64,000 bases of DNA from assembly GCF_001428245.1 (NCBI RefSeq), contig NZ_LMRV01000037.1, positions 20,687 to 84,686 of the forward strand, given 5' to 3'. The notes beneath the pieces were generated by a model. The model ran no database searches, was not told where the DNA came from, and saw only the letters and a program-made list of their open reading frames with translations. Positions 25,773 through 37,700 of the stretch are shown here, piece by piece. Both the position numbers and the translations under genes were made by a program. Source of the DNA: Paenibacillus sp. Soil522 (GTDB lineage: Bacteria; Bacillota; Bacilli; Paenibacillales; Paenibacillaceae). The stretch's first letter is position 1, and every line of letters begins with the position of its first letter.

Positions 25773-27620
25773 TTACATAGGTTCTAAATAAATAGCTGAT
25801 CCTCCCGAGCTTTCCAAATGAAACTCAAGTACGGAACCGTTGGTAACCTCGACAGACCGAATACCCACCTCTGTGCGAGTTTCAAGTTCCGGTACGTCCT
25901 CATAAATCTGTGCAGCATATTTATTCCCGGCATCCAGAAAATGCAGCGGAATTTTCACAGTACGGACGTTCTCATTATTAATGCATCCAATAAACCACTT
26001 GCTGTCCTTGCGTCTTGCAATAATTGCATACTCTCCGATCTCACCCGATATTCCGATTGACTCGTCCCAAGTTACCGGTAGTCGCTCCAAGAATTCAATT
26101 TCCTCCTCACCATTCCAATCCGACGGCTTATCATACCAGAACATCATCTGCATTGGACTATAAACAATAACGCCCATTGCCAGCATATGAGCATGTGTTA
26201 CCTTCAACCGTTTATCAAAATAGCAAAGCGTATAATCACCGGCGCCTGCCTGAAAACGTACAAAAGGTAATGTTGTGTTATGTTTAGCCGTGGGAAAATG
26301 CTCGTTTCCCCGAATACCCTCCTGTGTAAGTACATTAGGATAGGTACGTGAAAGGCCTGTCGGACGGTAGGCATCATGTATATTTACCATCAATCCATAT
26401 TCATGACACTTTTTTACTGCATTTACCACCCAACGTGTCCACTCTTGAGGTCCTACTTTCACAAAACCCAATTTAATACCTGATATTCCCCAATCCTTCC
26501 AAATAGGCAATGATTCATCCAAATACGGTTCCGCAGCAGTTCTATCAATATAGAGGAATACGCCTATCCCTTTTTCTTTCCCATATGAAATGACTCTCCT
26601 TAAATCCAGGTCCCGGTCGGGATCTTCCCTTCTTGGATCAATTGCTTTATTTTCCGAATCAAGCGATCCATACCAGCCTCCATCAAAAAGAATGTATTGG
26701 AACCCATGGTCTGCACAAAAATCGATACAGGCAAACGCACTTCGGGTAGACAGCAGCATATCCCTAAGTGCTTTTCCGGGCTTTACATATGTAAAATCAT
26801 CAGCATTACAAGCCTCACTTAGGTTAAGTGCCATATCGCTCCGGCATAGCAATTCCGCTGCATGGTCTGCAAGGATGAAAGTACGCCATGGTGTTGCAAA
26901 AGGGGTAGTTCCTTCCACATAAGAAGATATACTGTCATCTTCATCTTCGTTTAAAGTAAAACCGTATCCTACATAATCATCTTGCCTATATAGTCCGCAC
27001 AAATGTCCTGACAAATGTACTTTTAATGTGTTTTCGGCTTCTTGATCCTTTACAATCAACATTCTTGCGTAATCTGTCAGCCCTGCTTCATGAATAAGAA
27101 CATATCCGCCTTCCGGTACTTGCACGGCAAATGGACGTTCACAATAGCCGCTCACATCACCGACTCGTTTTACAGTGTATTCCCCTTCTACTCCATGCTC
27201 TTCCCATGCAAGACTTCCTTCTGGAAATGCAAAGCTTGTATCTTCTTGGATAATGGTAAAACTTTTTAATTTTTCCTGCTCCGGTATAACGTATTGCAAT
27301 GCAGTACCTTCAATATAGGCACGCAACCGGATTTCCATTCTTCGTCCCAGATCATCTTCCACGCAAACCGTTGCCTCTTCGAAACTATCGTCAATCTCAG
27401 CCCGTTCTCCGTATATCGGTTTCCATGTACCTGCCACATTTCTTTTGGTTACTTTTGTTATCGTAAACCTGTCACATAATGGATGGGAATCGGCAAGGTG
27501 CAGACCAAGCCTGGAAGGAAGAACAACCTCAGCCCCATTACGCTTAACGGTGTACCATATTTTTCCGCTATCATCTAAACTCAAGCAAATACTATTCTCT
27601 CCATATGATGCTTCTACCAT
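25773..27620 (-). CDS. Glycoside hydrolase family 97-like enzyme
   Basis: A 615-residue protein with no signal peptide. Residues about 1-250 are a GH97-type N-terminal beta-sandwich (SGKIWYTVKRNGAEVVLPSR). Residues about 270-510 are the (beta/alpha)8 barrel (FQYILFDGGWYGS, KGIGVFLYIDRTA, GISGIKLGFV, NIHDAYRPTG, LTQEGIRGNEH). A C-terminal beta domain follows. GH97 members are alpha-glucosidases or alpha-galactosidases. Here the retaining nucleophile position (KxD) is glycine (IKLGF), and the two positions I recall as catalytic-base Glu in inverting members read as Asp (YIDRT and IHDAY). GAGGTGAAA precedes ATG. The gene is AT-richer than its neighbours. It lies between the beta-helix hydrolase and a lyase gene in one orientation. 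Confidence 0.85.
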   Translation of the reverse strand: MVEASYGENSICLSLDDSGKIWYTVKRNGAEVVLPSRLGLHLADSHPLCDRFTITKVTKRNVAGTWKPIYGERAEIDDSFEEATVCVEDDLGRRMEIRLRAYIEGTALQYVIPEQEKLKSFTIIQEDTSFAFPEGSLAWEEHGVEGEYTVKRVGDVSGYCERPFAVQVPEGGYVLIHEAGLTDYARMLIVKDQEAENTLKVHLSGHLCGLYRQDDYVGYGFTLNEDEDDSISSYVEGTTPFATPWRTFILADHAAELLCRSDMALNLSEACNADDFTYVKPGKALRDMLLSTRSAFACIDFCADHGFQYILFDGGWYGSLDSENKAIDPRREDPDRDLDLRRVISYGKEKGIGVFLYIDRTAAEPYLDESLPIWKDWGISGIKLGFVKVGPQEWTRWVVNAVKKCHEYGLMVNIHDAYRPTGLSRTYPNVLTQEGIRGNEHFPTAKHNTTLPFVRFQAGAGDYTLCYFDKRLKVTHAHMLAMGVIVYSPMQMMFWYDKPSDWNGEEEIEFLERLPVTWDESIGISGEIGEYAIIARRKDSKWFIGCINNENVRTVKIPLHFLDAGNKYAAQIYEDVPELETRTEVGIRSVEVTNGSVLEFHLESSGGSAIYLEPM

Positions 27621-27833
27621 CGTACTTTCACCTCAAAATATATATTGCGATCCAGGACGATCTTCTTTCAGGGCAGCGAATGAAGATATCCGTTTCGAGC
27701 AGATCGGATTAGCCCAAAGGTTCTGAATCTAGCTTAGACTAGCAAATCATGCTCATTTCATCAATTTCAAAATCATTTACTTTATTTTGATTTCTTTAGA
27801 ATCTTGTGCCCGTTAGCGTGTAACATCAAAAAA

Positions 27834-27860
27834 CCGCTCACACCCGACGGATATGAGCGG
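27834..27860 (-). terminator. Terminator after 710-aa lyase gene
   Basis: CCGCTCA and TGAGCGG form a stem followed on the minus strand by TTTTTT. It separates the lyase gene from the GH97 gene, whose promoter must lie in the AT-rich 27621-27830 stretch. Confidence 0.75.
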
Positions 27861-27893
27861 CATATACTCAAGTATTCAGTATATTCAGTATAC

Positions 27894-30026
27894 TCAGTTT
27901 ACAATCTGCCATCTTTGGTTGGCGCTGCTGCCTCCTCCCCATAGGCCCAGGTCAGACCCGTTGGTCGTACGGCCCATCCCGTCCAGATATAACCCCGTTG
28001 CGCGGTTTTGGAGCCGCACATTGTTGCCGTCGATCGAGACGGACCATTGCTGATTATTGCTGGTGCTTGAGCTCCATTGCCCGACATTGGAGCCGTTGGT
28101 CGTGAGGCCCATACCGTCCAGGTAAAGTCCGGTTGCGACATTCTTAAATCGCACATAGCTCCCGCTAATTTCTTCAATCCACCGCTGATTATTGCTGGTG
28201 CCGGAACTCCATTGTCCGGCAGCGGAGCCGTTCACCGTGCGGCCCATCCCATCGGTGTACAAGCCGGTGGCGGCGTTTTTGAATCTGACCGAAGCAGTCC
28301 CCAAAGTTCCTCCTGTAGTTGCAGATACGGCAGCGGATTTTGATCCTCCGGCTACTTCTACCTGATAATAGTAGCTCGAATCAGGGGTCAAGTTTGTATC
28401 GCGATATAATGTCGCTGCATTGGGGGCGCTGCTAATCTTTGTAAAGGTGCCATTCGGATCTGTGGAGCGGTAGATGTTATACCCCAGCGCATTCGGCACA
28501 TCCGACCAGCTTAAGTAGATCGTATTCGCACCCGCTGCCGTTGCCGTCAATCCCGTAATCGAGCCTAACGTGATCTTGTTGCTGAGGCCAACCGTCTTGG
28601 CCGCATCGGGCGTGTATAGCAGCATGAAAAGCGGATAATCCTTAAACGCAACCTCAGGCATTCTCGTTTCGTAGGCATAGGCCAAATATTTGTACTTCTC
28701 CCCAGTCATATCTTGATTTTCGATATATTTGTAATAGTTATATAAAACACTGTAGAACGCATCGATTCTGCCTCTGCCGTCTGCGTTGATCGTATCATAA
28801 TATTGAATCGTACTGCTTTGGTTTGCCCGCGCAGGCGTCCATAACACATCGTAACCCAGATGATACTTGAGCAGATAAGTGGTTCCTGCCAGCAGCCGGT
28901 CTTCTAGGAAGTTGAATACATTCACTGCATTGGAAGCCGCAGACCTCGCCCCGGTGCCCGGGTCAACCTTCGTACCTTGGGCATAGATGGTCCGCACCAA
29001 TGTAGACAGTCCGGCAACATTACCGTAAGAATGCCCCACATCGCGCCCCATTTCGATAGCCTGCACATGGTAGTCCGCCGGGTCCAATGCCGCTCCTGTT
29101 CGCTCATTTGTCGTCATCCACCGCATCTGATGCTTAATGGAACCGTTTCTTCCCCCTTGATCGCCTGCGGCATTTACGGTTGCAGCTTCTACAGCCTCAT
29201 CGTAAAGCTGGAGATTATTGGTGAAGATAGCTCTTCCCATCGTTCCCATCACCGTAAACTGATGCTGATTCATAAAAAAGCTATGAGCGTTATAAGTGAC
29301 GGAAACGATGTCCATGAGATGGGTAAGATTCGCTGTATCCGCACCCGTCCATTTCAGACTCGCCGTAGGCGTATCGGAATAGCGCAGGATTTCCGCCGCC
29401 GCCGAGAGAAGATAACTCATCGTAGCTAAACGGAAGTTCGTATGGGTAACGCAATCTACTGCGGCAGAATAACTCCTGATGATTTTCATGGCATTGGTGC
29501 GATACGTTTCATCTCCGGTAATATACCACATAACCGCCTGCATGAAAGCGGTTTCGGAATCGGTATTGGCACGCGCTCCTACATATTCGCTGGGATTACT
29601 GTAATAGACACCCGTCTCGGGGTCGGTAAACCCCCAAGGCCCTTGAATGTGCCGGAATATATAAACATCTTCATAATAGATTCTTGGCGTTTTACTGGAT
29701 TGGGAGTCGGCGGCAAAGGCATTAAACGCCGTATTCCAAGGCTCATCCCCCGCTCTTACGTGATCGCGCATGTTGTCCAGATCCGCCTGTCTCATCGCAA
29801 TGCCAGGATGGTGAATGGTTCCCATTACCGTGTTCCCTGAGGAATTGATATACGACAAATTTGCAGACGTACTTACTACCTGCGGCTTATAAGAAGTAAT
29901 CAGCGGCGAAATCGCCGCTTTTGCCGTTTGGCTGCCGATCGTGAGAAAGGTCGTCATCGCCAACACCAAACAAAGAATGCCGGAAACAATCCTGTGGGGA
30001 AAACTGTTCTTCTTGAAGAGATACAT
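27894..30026 (-). CDS. Secreted alginate-lyase-like polysaccharide lyase with FN3 and ricin-type domains
   Basis: A 710-residue exported protein. Signal peptide about 1-37 (TAKAA cleavage region). An alpha/alpha-barrel lyase domain resembling Pfam Alginate_lyase (about 65-470) has HHPGIAMRQADLDNM, SFFMNQHQFTVMGTMGRA (candidate Asn/His catalytic segment) and HVQAIEMGRDVGHSYG. A fibronectin type III domain spans about 488-572. Three ricin-like (CBM13/RICIN) repeats of about 48 residues, each with ATGLYxDGMGxTxNG and NQxW, reach the end. The lyase domain is homologous to that of the 2019-aa protein downstream of the transporter genes. RBS AAAGGAGG precedes ATG. A cre-like CcpA site lies 165 bases upstream. 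Substrate: an acidic polysaccharide, identity unknown. Confidence 0.85.
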   Translation of the reverse strand: MYLFKKNSFPHRIVSGILCLVLAMTTFLTIGSQTAKAAISPLITSYKPQVVSTSANLSYINSSGNTVMGTIHHPGIAMRQADLDNMRDHVRAGDEPWNTAFNAFAADSQSSKTPRIYYEDVYIFRHIQGPWGFTDPETGVYYSNPSEYVGARANTDSETAFMQAVMWYITGDETYRTNAMKIIRSYSAAVDCVTHTNFRLATMSYLLSAAAEILRYSDTPTASLKWTGADTANLTHLMDIVSVTYNAHSFFMNQHQFTVMGTMGRAIFTNNLQLYDEAVEAATVNAAGDQGGRNGSIKHQMRWMTTNERTGAALDPADYHVQAIEMGRDVGHSYGNVAGLSTLVRTIYAQGTKVDPGTGARSAASNAVNVFNFLEDRLLAGTTYLLKYHLGYDVLWTPARANQSSTIQYYDTINADGRGRIDAFYSVLYNYYKYIENQDMTGEKYKYLAYAYETRMPEVAFKDYPLFMLLYTPDAAKTVGLSNKITLGSITGLTATAAGANTIYLSWSDVPNALGYNIYRSTDPNGTFTKISSAPNAATLYRDTNLTPDSSYYYQVEVAGGSKSAAVSATTGGTLGTASVRFKNAATGLYTDGMGRTVNGSAAGQWSSGTSNNQRWIEEISGSYVRFKNVATGLYLDGMGLTTNGSNVGQWSSSTSNNQQWSVSIDGNNVRLQNRATGLYLDGMGRTTNGSDLGLWGGGSSANQRWQIVN

Positions 30027-30190
30027 GTCATTAACCTCCTTTTTTTAACTGCTCACTGTGGCCTGTTTTATCTCCGCAGCCCGTTTACAAGCGCTTCCTC
30101 TATCGCATCCCCCCTTTCAAACGCATTTTTGAAATCTCGTACAAATATATAGCTATCGTTGGATTGAAGTGCTTTCGCTCTTCAACATGT

Positions 30191-30204
30191 TGTAATCGCT
30201 TACA
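30191..30204 (-). promoter_or_regulatory. cre site (CcpA) before 710-aa lyase gene
   Basis: TGTAATCGCTTACA fits the cre consensus TGWAANCGNTNWCA at every position and is part of the 16-bp near-palindrome TTGTAATCGCTTACAA. Carbon catabolite repression of the lyase is inferred. Confidence 0.7.
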
Positions 30205-30417
30205 ACATTATCGTTAATTGAAAATTCATCTTATATGCGGGAAAAATCTTAATCCTCTCGCGCCCATTGCGACCTTTTGCTGGGCAAGTCAAAATCGGCT
30301 TGCGTGTACAAGATTCCCCCGCGCGCCGTTGTGGCAACGCTTACATTTTTCGGTTGACCGTTACGCCTAAAGGGACGGCCTAAATCATGAGCAGGATTGC
30401 AAACGAAATAACAAACT

Positions 30418-30461
30418 AAAGGGGAAGACCGACTCGTGCTCTCCATTCGGCCTCCCCTTTA
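30418..30461 (-). terminator. Imperfect hairpin after decayed gene
   Basis: AAAGGGGAAGACCG and CGGCCTCCCCTTT form a stem-loop about 60 bases past the stop of the decayed multidomain gene. The T tract is weak. Confidence 0.45.
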
Positions 30462-30520
30462 CTCCGTGCTTTGATGCCTAATAATTCAGCGACTTGGCCA
30501 AACGTACCGGTTTGTCCGGT

Positions 30521-31719
30521 TTATTGCTGCTTGACGGTAATGGTGATCGTCTCGCTGGACGTCTCGCCTGCCGCATTGACCAGTACAGCGCGGTACTCGT
30601 ATACGCCCGGAGCCCTGCCGGATATATTCGTTACCGCCTGCTGGGCTTTCGGCGTTGCCACGCTCAGCGTCTTCGTGTCAATCAATACGCCGTTCTCGTA
30701 CAGGCGGTACTCGGAACCGTTCGTTCCCCACCACATGTTCATCGTAACATCGTAATTCCCGTCGCCGTCCCAGTTGTTATGGGACAATACCAGTTTGCCC
30801 GGCGAAGCGTCGGTGACTTTTACGATAAGCGGGTCGCATGCTGTCGTGCCGAAGACGTTCGTCAGTTCACAGGTGTACGTATACGTACCGTTCGCTTTAT
30901 CCGTGATATCGATTTTCACGGTTTGGGCCTCCGGCGAGTTGTCCGTCAGCTTCTGCGCAGAGATCAGCTTGCCGTTCTTGTACAGCTTGAATTCGGTACC
31001 GTTGTTCCCCCACCACAGGTTCATGGTGACGGTATAGCTGCCGTCCTTCAGTCCCGTGTCATGTCCGTTGTTGTCGGAAAGGACCGGTTTACCCGGTGCT
31101 CCCGATGCTAACGGCGTTACATCGTGCAGCCACTGTGCCCAGCGGACAAGCACTGCCGCTTGCTCGGCCGTGAACACGTTACCGCTTTGCTTGTTCACTT
31201 CCGTGAAATACGCTTGCAGCAGTTTGCGGGCTTCCGTGCCTTTTCTTTCTGCCGCTCTCGCTTCAGCCGTTTCCAGCTGCTCCAGCTGCTACCGCCGTCC
31301 AGGCTGTACTGCACATTCCCGTAGGCCGATAACGTCACCGTCACGGGAGCTGTATACCAGCCGTTCAGGCCGTTCGGTGCGGAAGGATCGAGCGAAGCCG
31401 TGATCTTGATCTTCAGACCTTCCAGCGCTTCACGCAGCTTCTGAGCTGCCGCATCGACCTCGCCCTGCGATGCCCCGGTATTGTTATTCACAGATTGTGC
31501 AGCCGATACTTCAACCTGAAGCGCTGTAACGCTTTCAGCCGTATAGTGGTCGGCAACGACCTGATCCGCTTGGTTCAGCAAGAGCGCAAGCAACGTACGA
31601 TCCACAAAGAGGAATTGCAACTCCCCGACGTTTGCAAAACCATTCGGCGTGTAATATCGCAGATAACGGTATGCCGTATTGTTGTTGATCGCTTGCGTAT
31701 ACCATTGCTGACCGGTATT
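30521..31719 (-). pseudogene. Remnant of a large extracellular carbohydrate-binding protein
   Basis: Two frames together hold the C-terminal part of a multidomain protein whose N-terminus and start are missing. Reading from 31719: the second half of a discoidin (F5/8C) domain ([21 protein letters not shown]), a FIVAR helical domain ([20 protein letters not shown]) and the start of a chitobiase-like Ig domain ([11 protein letters not shown]). At about 31280 the frame shifts: the other frame continues with [20 protein letters not shown] and then two ChitinaseA_N-like domains ([38 protein letters not shown]). The junction is a TAGCAGCTGGAGCAGCTGG repeat, suggesting a slippage or deletion. No RBS or start is visible. 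Probably the tail of a third lyase or cell-wall enzyme. Confidence 0.75.
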
Positions 31720-31720
31720 A

Positions 31721-31746
31721 GGAGGAAGGCACTAAGGCCTTCCTCC
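31721..31746 (-). terminator. Hairpin after 2019-aa lyase gene
   Basis: GGAGGAAGGC and GCCTTCCTCC form a perfect 10-bp stem with a 6-base loop, 20 bases past the stop. No T run follows, so its terminator strength is uncertain. Confidence 0.5.
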
Positions 31747-31765
31747 CGCAACATGATTCTTCTTA

Positions 31766-34700
31766 TTAAATGCCGGATTGATCGTGAGGCACGGTGACAG
31801 TTACAGATACAGGCGTTTTGTTGCCCGCTTTATCAGTAGCCGTGTACGTGATGGTGTAGATACTTCCTCTTTCCGCACGCACGCTGAATGAAGTGGCGGC
31901 TGTACCGAAATTGGCAAGAATATCGCCATTACCGCTGTCCGGCTGATTGCTTGTGATGGAGGTCAACACCACAGATTCAACTCCTGAACCGTCATCGGTC
32001 GAAAGCAAAGTGGCATTGATAGGTACCATCATATGATTCGGCGGCCAAATCGACGTCTTGTCCAACTGGACAGATAATACAGGGGCTGTCTTGTCCACTT
32101 TGAACTCAATCGTTTTGAGTTGTTCTACATTGCCGGCTTCATCCTTGCTGCGGTAACTGAGCTTATAAACCCCATCGCCAAAGGAAGGAATGGAACCGGT
32201 GTATACCATCCACTCGCCGTCATTGACCTGGTACTCCGTTATTACAGCTCCTCCAGCTGGATCGGCGGATACCGATAAGCTTACGGTAACATCCATTGTG
32301 TACCAGCTGTTCTTGCCGGTAGGCTGAGCAGGGCTTAATGCTGCCGTGGTGACAGGTGCATTCTTCCAAATGTTGCTTACAACCGTGCTGGTTACATTCG
32401 ATATATTGCCTACAACGTCCGTTCCTCTTGCATATACCGTATCATTCTCCTGAACAACAACGGGCTCCGTATAAGCTTCCCACAGGCCGCTATCGCCCAC
32501 TTTATACTCTTTCACCGCCGCATCGTCCGGATAGGTGATCATTACGGTTACACCTTGATTGGTCAGAACTGTGGTATCTACTGCCAAGATTGCGTCAGCC
32601 GGCGGTATACGGTCGATATTGCCAACCGCATATTCGGTGACGTTGGAGACATTGCCGGCAGCATCCGTACTTCTTGCATACACCATGCTGTTTTCGGAGA
32701 TCACCACAGGAGCGCCGTACGCGGTCCAAACGCCGGTCTCGCCAACCTTATACTCCTTCACTGCAGCATCGACCGGATAAGTGACCGTTACGGTTACATC
32801 CTGGTTCGTCGGCTCTGTAATGTCGGCGGACAATACGGCGTCCGCAGGCGGCGTCCTGTCGATATTGCTGACGGTATAGCTGGTCACATTCGATACATTG
32901 CCTACAAAGTCCTTGCTCTGTGCATAGACAATAACATTGTCGGATACGGTGACAGGTGATTCGTACGCTGTCCATGTGCCGTTCTCACCGATTTTGTACT
33001 CCTTGACCGTCGCGTTGTCCGGATAGCTGATCGTCAAGGTAACATTGCCGCTGGTCGGGTCTGTAATGTCAGCTGTGAAGATAGCGTCCGAAGGTGCTGT
33101 CTTATAGATGTTGCTGACCGTGTAGCTCGCCACTTCCGAGATGTTGCCTGCGGCATCCGCACTTCTTGCATACACCGTTGTGTTGTCGGAAACCGTTACA
33201 GGAGCAGTGTAAACGGTCCATTCAACGTTATCGCCCACTTTGTACTCCTTCACCGCCGCGTCAAGTGGATAGTAGATCGTCACTGTAACATCTTTGTTGG
33301 TCGGCGCTGTAATATCTGCATACAAACCGGCCTCAACAGGCGGAGTAGTATCGTCGATGTTTACAGTAAGCGTGTGACGCTGCTCCTCATTGCCTGCCCA
33401 GTCTACGCTCCAATAAACGATCGTATGCGCTCCATCGGTATTTAATGTTACCGTTTTACCGGCTTGTTGCGTGCCGCCGTCAACGGTGTAATAAGTTGCC
33501 GCAACACCTGAGCTATCATCTGTGGCATTGAGGTTTATCGTTGTACCTATGACAACCGAACCCTGAGGAGCATCATCCGTTGTGACCGGAGCTGTCACGT
33601 CCGCCGCTTTCACTGCTCCATGGAATCTGACTTCTGCCATATTCCCATACCAAGTGCTTCCATTATAAATTCTAATGTAACGGTAAGGCACTTTACTGCT
33701 TACTTCAAAGGTTTGCCAATTCGGTGTAGATACCGCCGGAGTGGTGAGAGTCGTCCATGTCGTATTATCATTAGAGCCTTGGACTACTGCCCAGCGAATT
33801 CTGTCATACAAAGTTCTTCCGAGCAGTTCTACACTCGTAAGCGTAGCTTGATTGCCTGCTTTAAAGTCAAAGATAATGTAGCTTCCCGTTCCGGAGTTGT
33901 TGCCAATACGGAAGTCGGAACCCGTGCTTGCATTGCTGTCAAACAAGTAATTCACCTGCTGCAAGGTTTGCGCGGCAGTTCTTCCTGAAGTGGAATCAAT
34001 CAAATTTGTGATGCTGGTGACATCGCGAATCACATCCGACTCATCGACAAGATAAAGGGAAGTGTTGTCTGTTGTTTGAGTAGCCGGAAACCCTTCCGTT
34101 CCATCTTGTCTATTGTAGTTAACGGTGAATTTAACAGGGCCTGCTTCCACCCCTTGATTTAAGGTCGGCGTAGCCATCCAGTTGATATTGTCGGTAGAAG
34201 ACACAACTGCATCTTGGCCTTGAATCGTGACTTTTACGTCTTTAATAGGCTCTTTGGCTACAATCGCTACATTTACCGTGTTTCCAGGCACGATCCTGTT
34301 CATAATGACTTGAGGCGAGCTGATCGAAGCCGATTGGATTTGGGTCACGGATTCAATCTTTCCATGGAATTTCACCTCGGACATATTGCCATACCAAGCA
34401 TTGCCATTGAAAATTCGAATATAACGATACGGGACATTGCCGCTGACCGATAACGTTTGCCAATCCGGTGTAGAAACCGCTGCTTTCGTGAGTGTCGTCC
34501 AAGTCGTATTATCGTTGGAGCCTTGGACAACGGCACCGTTAATTCTGCCAGATAATGATCCTTGTCTTGCAAGCAATTCTACACTCGAAAGCGTAACGAG
34601 ATTGCCTTCCTTAAAGTCAAAGGTGATATAGCTTCCGGAGCCGGAGCCGTTCAACCGGAAGTCGGAACCCGAAGTTGCATCGTTGTCAAATAAATTATTC

Positions 34701-37700
34701 ACTTGTGTTAATGTATCCGCCGCGCTTCTTCCGGAAGTAGAATCTATTAAATTCGCGAGGCTGGTTACATTGCTTATCAAATCCGATTCATCGGCAACGA
34801 ACAACTTGGAACCATCGGTTGTACCATACACGGTGTCTCCGTTCGTTCCGTCCTGCTTGGTATAATCGACACTAACTTTTACATCGCCTGTTTGATCTTT
34901 TCCAGTCAAGGTTGCCGTAGCCGTCCAGTTGATATTGTCCGTCGTACTGACTGTGGCATCCTGGCCTTGAATTTTGACCGTTACGTTTTGGATCGCTTCT
35001 TTGGCCGTGATGGATGCTTTAATTGTATTGCCTAGTGCAACCCTGCCGTTAAGAGCCTGATCCGAACTTAAGGAAACCGATTGAAGCTTGTTGCCGATTT
35101 CATGACGTGTTCCATAAATGTCAAAATCGCGCATTTCCAAGAGATTAATCAAATTCCCACGAAGAACATCGGGCAGCGGTTTGATCATTTCCAATTTGAT
35201 ATAACGGTATTTCTCATTTTGGTACGCAGGATCCACATCAAGGGTATGATAAGCTTGCGTATACTGGGTGACTCCCGGTGTCAAACGTGTCCAGTTCATC
35301 TTATCATTGGATCCATATACCGTGGAGTTGGCGAGACGATCTACGAAAATATTGCTCTTGAATCCAAACTTGGTAGCTGAAACCTTATAATCGGGACCGA
35401 AATCCAGCAAATGATACAAATGCGGCGGTGACCCCTGCGCCAGACCAAACCAAGCGCCGCTTTCCCAATCACCATCATTCACTAAATAGGCATCTTTACC
35501 AAAGGTGGACCAAGCTACAACCTTGGACCAAGGCATACCGAAATCAGTTAAAGGCGTCACTAATTCCAGACCATCGACTGCAGCCCTTAGAGCTTGCAAT
35601 TGCATATCGAACTCCGCTTCGGACGCAGTGTTAATCAGACTCAACGTGTCGTTATAAACCGTTTGGAAATTGTTGAGCGTTGCTTCCACGTAAACTTGGT
35701 TTTGATCATAGGAAGCAATGATGGCTTGTACTGCGGAAGCACGGTCGCTGCTTACGATAATGTTTACATTTTTGACCGAAACGGCAGTGCCGTCCGTAGC
35801 CGCAACGACAACGGAATAGTTTCCGGCCTCTGTAGGCTGCCAGGAAAATGCGCCTGTATGGGCATCTATCGGAAGCCCTTTGGAATTATTCTGAAACTCA
35901 TATGCAATCACATCCGTGCTGTTTGCATCCGTAGCAGACAAATCTATATTCACGGACGCTCCTACATAAGAATAGATCTTCAAATCCGAGCTTCCGGCTT
36001 TGAATACCGGCGGTGTCAGATTCGTACCTGCCGCCGCATCAACGGAGTCAATATCGACGGTAACACCGGGGGCCCCTTTTACCGTCATAAAGACAATATC
36101 GTAAAAAGACCCTGCCAGCACTACATATTTCCACTCCCCCTTCGTATCCGGAAGAGTAAAGGTCGAACCCAACGAATCAAATGTGGTTACGCCATTGGTT
36201 CGAATCTTGAATCCGAAGGGTCCCGAACCGGCAGCGCCTGCAAAGCTGAGAACAGCTATTTTACTTCCTTCTTGCGTTGCATTAAATCGAATAAATCTGG
36301 TATCGCCCTCTTGCATAGTAGCCGTATTGTTGTCAAGATTCGTGTACCGGTCTTCCAGATGCAGGGTTTTTCCGCTTGTTTGATCCTGAGGAATAAACTT
36401 TGCCGCATCAGCCTCAGCCTCTTGAGGCAAGTAGAGCCAGAAGTCATTGCCTGCATCCTTATTCCGCCAGCCACCAGGGCTCGGTACGAGTTTCTTGGTG
36501 AAGGCTTCATAATAGTATGGCGCTTTCTGGGCTACATCCTCATGTTTGACATACGTATAGTAGGAATAAAAATCCCAGAAGTTAGCCGTCCCAAATCTTC
36601 CCCAGTAACCGTGTGCAATTGTATTATAAGTGTCTCTTATATATCCGCCCATACCAACGTTATCAGGGTCGCCGCCGGTAATTGCGTATGCCTGCGGTGT
36701 CCATGGCGTGTCATAACCGAGCATGAACTGCCAGAAATAGTTGGCTGCCCCTAAAATTCGATCATTCAGAAACTCCATTATGCCTACTGCATTGTCCGCT
36801 GTAGACGGGGTTCCGGCTACCGGGTCTATTTTGGTTCCCTGAGCATGGATCAAACGGGTTATGATGGCCGCGTTGGTTAAGTCGCCACCGCCATGGGCCT
36901 GATCTCTCCCCATCTCCATATGCTGAACATGAGGTTCTACCGGCGTTCCTTCCCCGACTATCATTCCGGGTTTTTGTTCTTCCGTAACCCACCGGAACAG
37001 AGCCTTAACCGATCCGTTGAAGCCTTGGTCATTAGCTGTACGGTTAACGGTAAACCATTCCACAGCCTCGTTGTATCTCTCGCGGTTGCCGGTAAAGATA
37101 TACCCTGCCATGGCTCCTATGATCGGATAATTATGCTGGTTCATAAAATGGTGTTGACTATGTAGCAATGTTTCCGTTACCGGAACAATAAGATTGTTGG
37201 TAAATTTAGCTGTATCTTGGTCTGTCCAAGCCAGTGATTCTGTTTGAGTGCTTGTATACCTTAATATCTCCGCTGCCATGACCATTCGGTTAAGAGGTAT
37301 TCCTGCGTGAATATGCGCATCTGTATAGTACGCGTATTTCGCAGGATCCATCTGTTCCCAAATGCGGATAATTATCATTGCATTGGCACGGTATACTTCA
37401 TCACCGGTAATAAAATACATTAGCGCCTGTGTATATGCTTTTACGGCATCGTCAATAAACCTGCCTTGAAAGCCCTGACTGTCAAAATTATCGTTGAGCG
37501 GTGTCACACCGTCTCTGCTGTTGCTTGAACCAACCGTTCTTGAAGCCTCGGATGCTTCGAGCACCATGGAATTAAAATAGTACGTCCAAGGCTGCGCTCC
37601 CGACCTTATCTTCGTTCTAACGTTATCAAGGAGCTCCTTGGTCAGTCCGACACCGGGATGAGTAAATCCGGCTTCATCGGTAGTTACAGTTATCTGCGGC

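Larger units (their letters stand above)
30027..30520. other. Intergenic region with lyase promoter
   Basis: About 490 bases without a convincing gene. It holds the cre-like site at 30191-30204 and an imperfect hairpin at 30418-30461. A 65-codon minus-strand open frame at 30249-30446 has no RBS or motif and is not called. Confidence 0.6.

Noticed and set aside
30249..30446. 65-codon minus-strand frame before the 710-aa lyase gene
   Set aside because: No RBS, no recognisable motif, and the frame lies in a promoter/terminator region.
32370..33330. Possible CRISPR or satellite array
   Set aside because: The 246-bp units are coding, diverged and without spacers; they are protein repeats.
35594..36754. 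386-codon plus-strand frame inside the giant lyase gene
   Set aside because: Composition (I, R, N, C rich, no domain) fits an antisense artefact of repetitive Ig/discoidin coding sequence.
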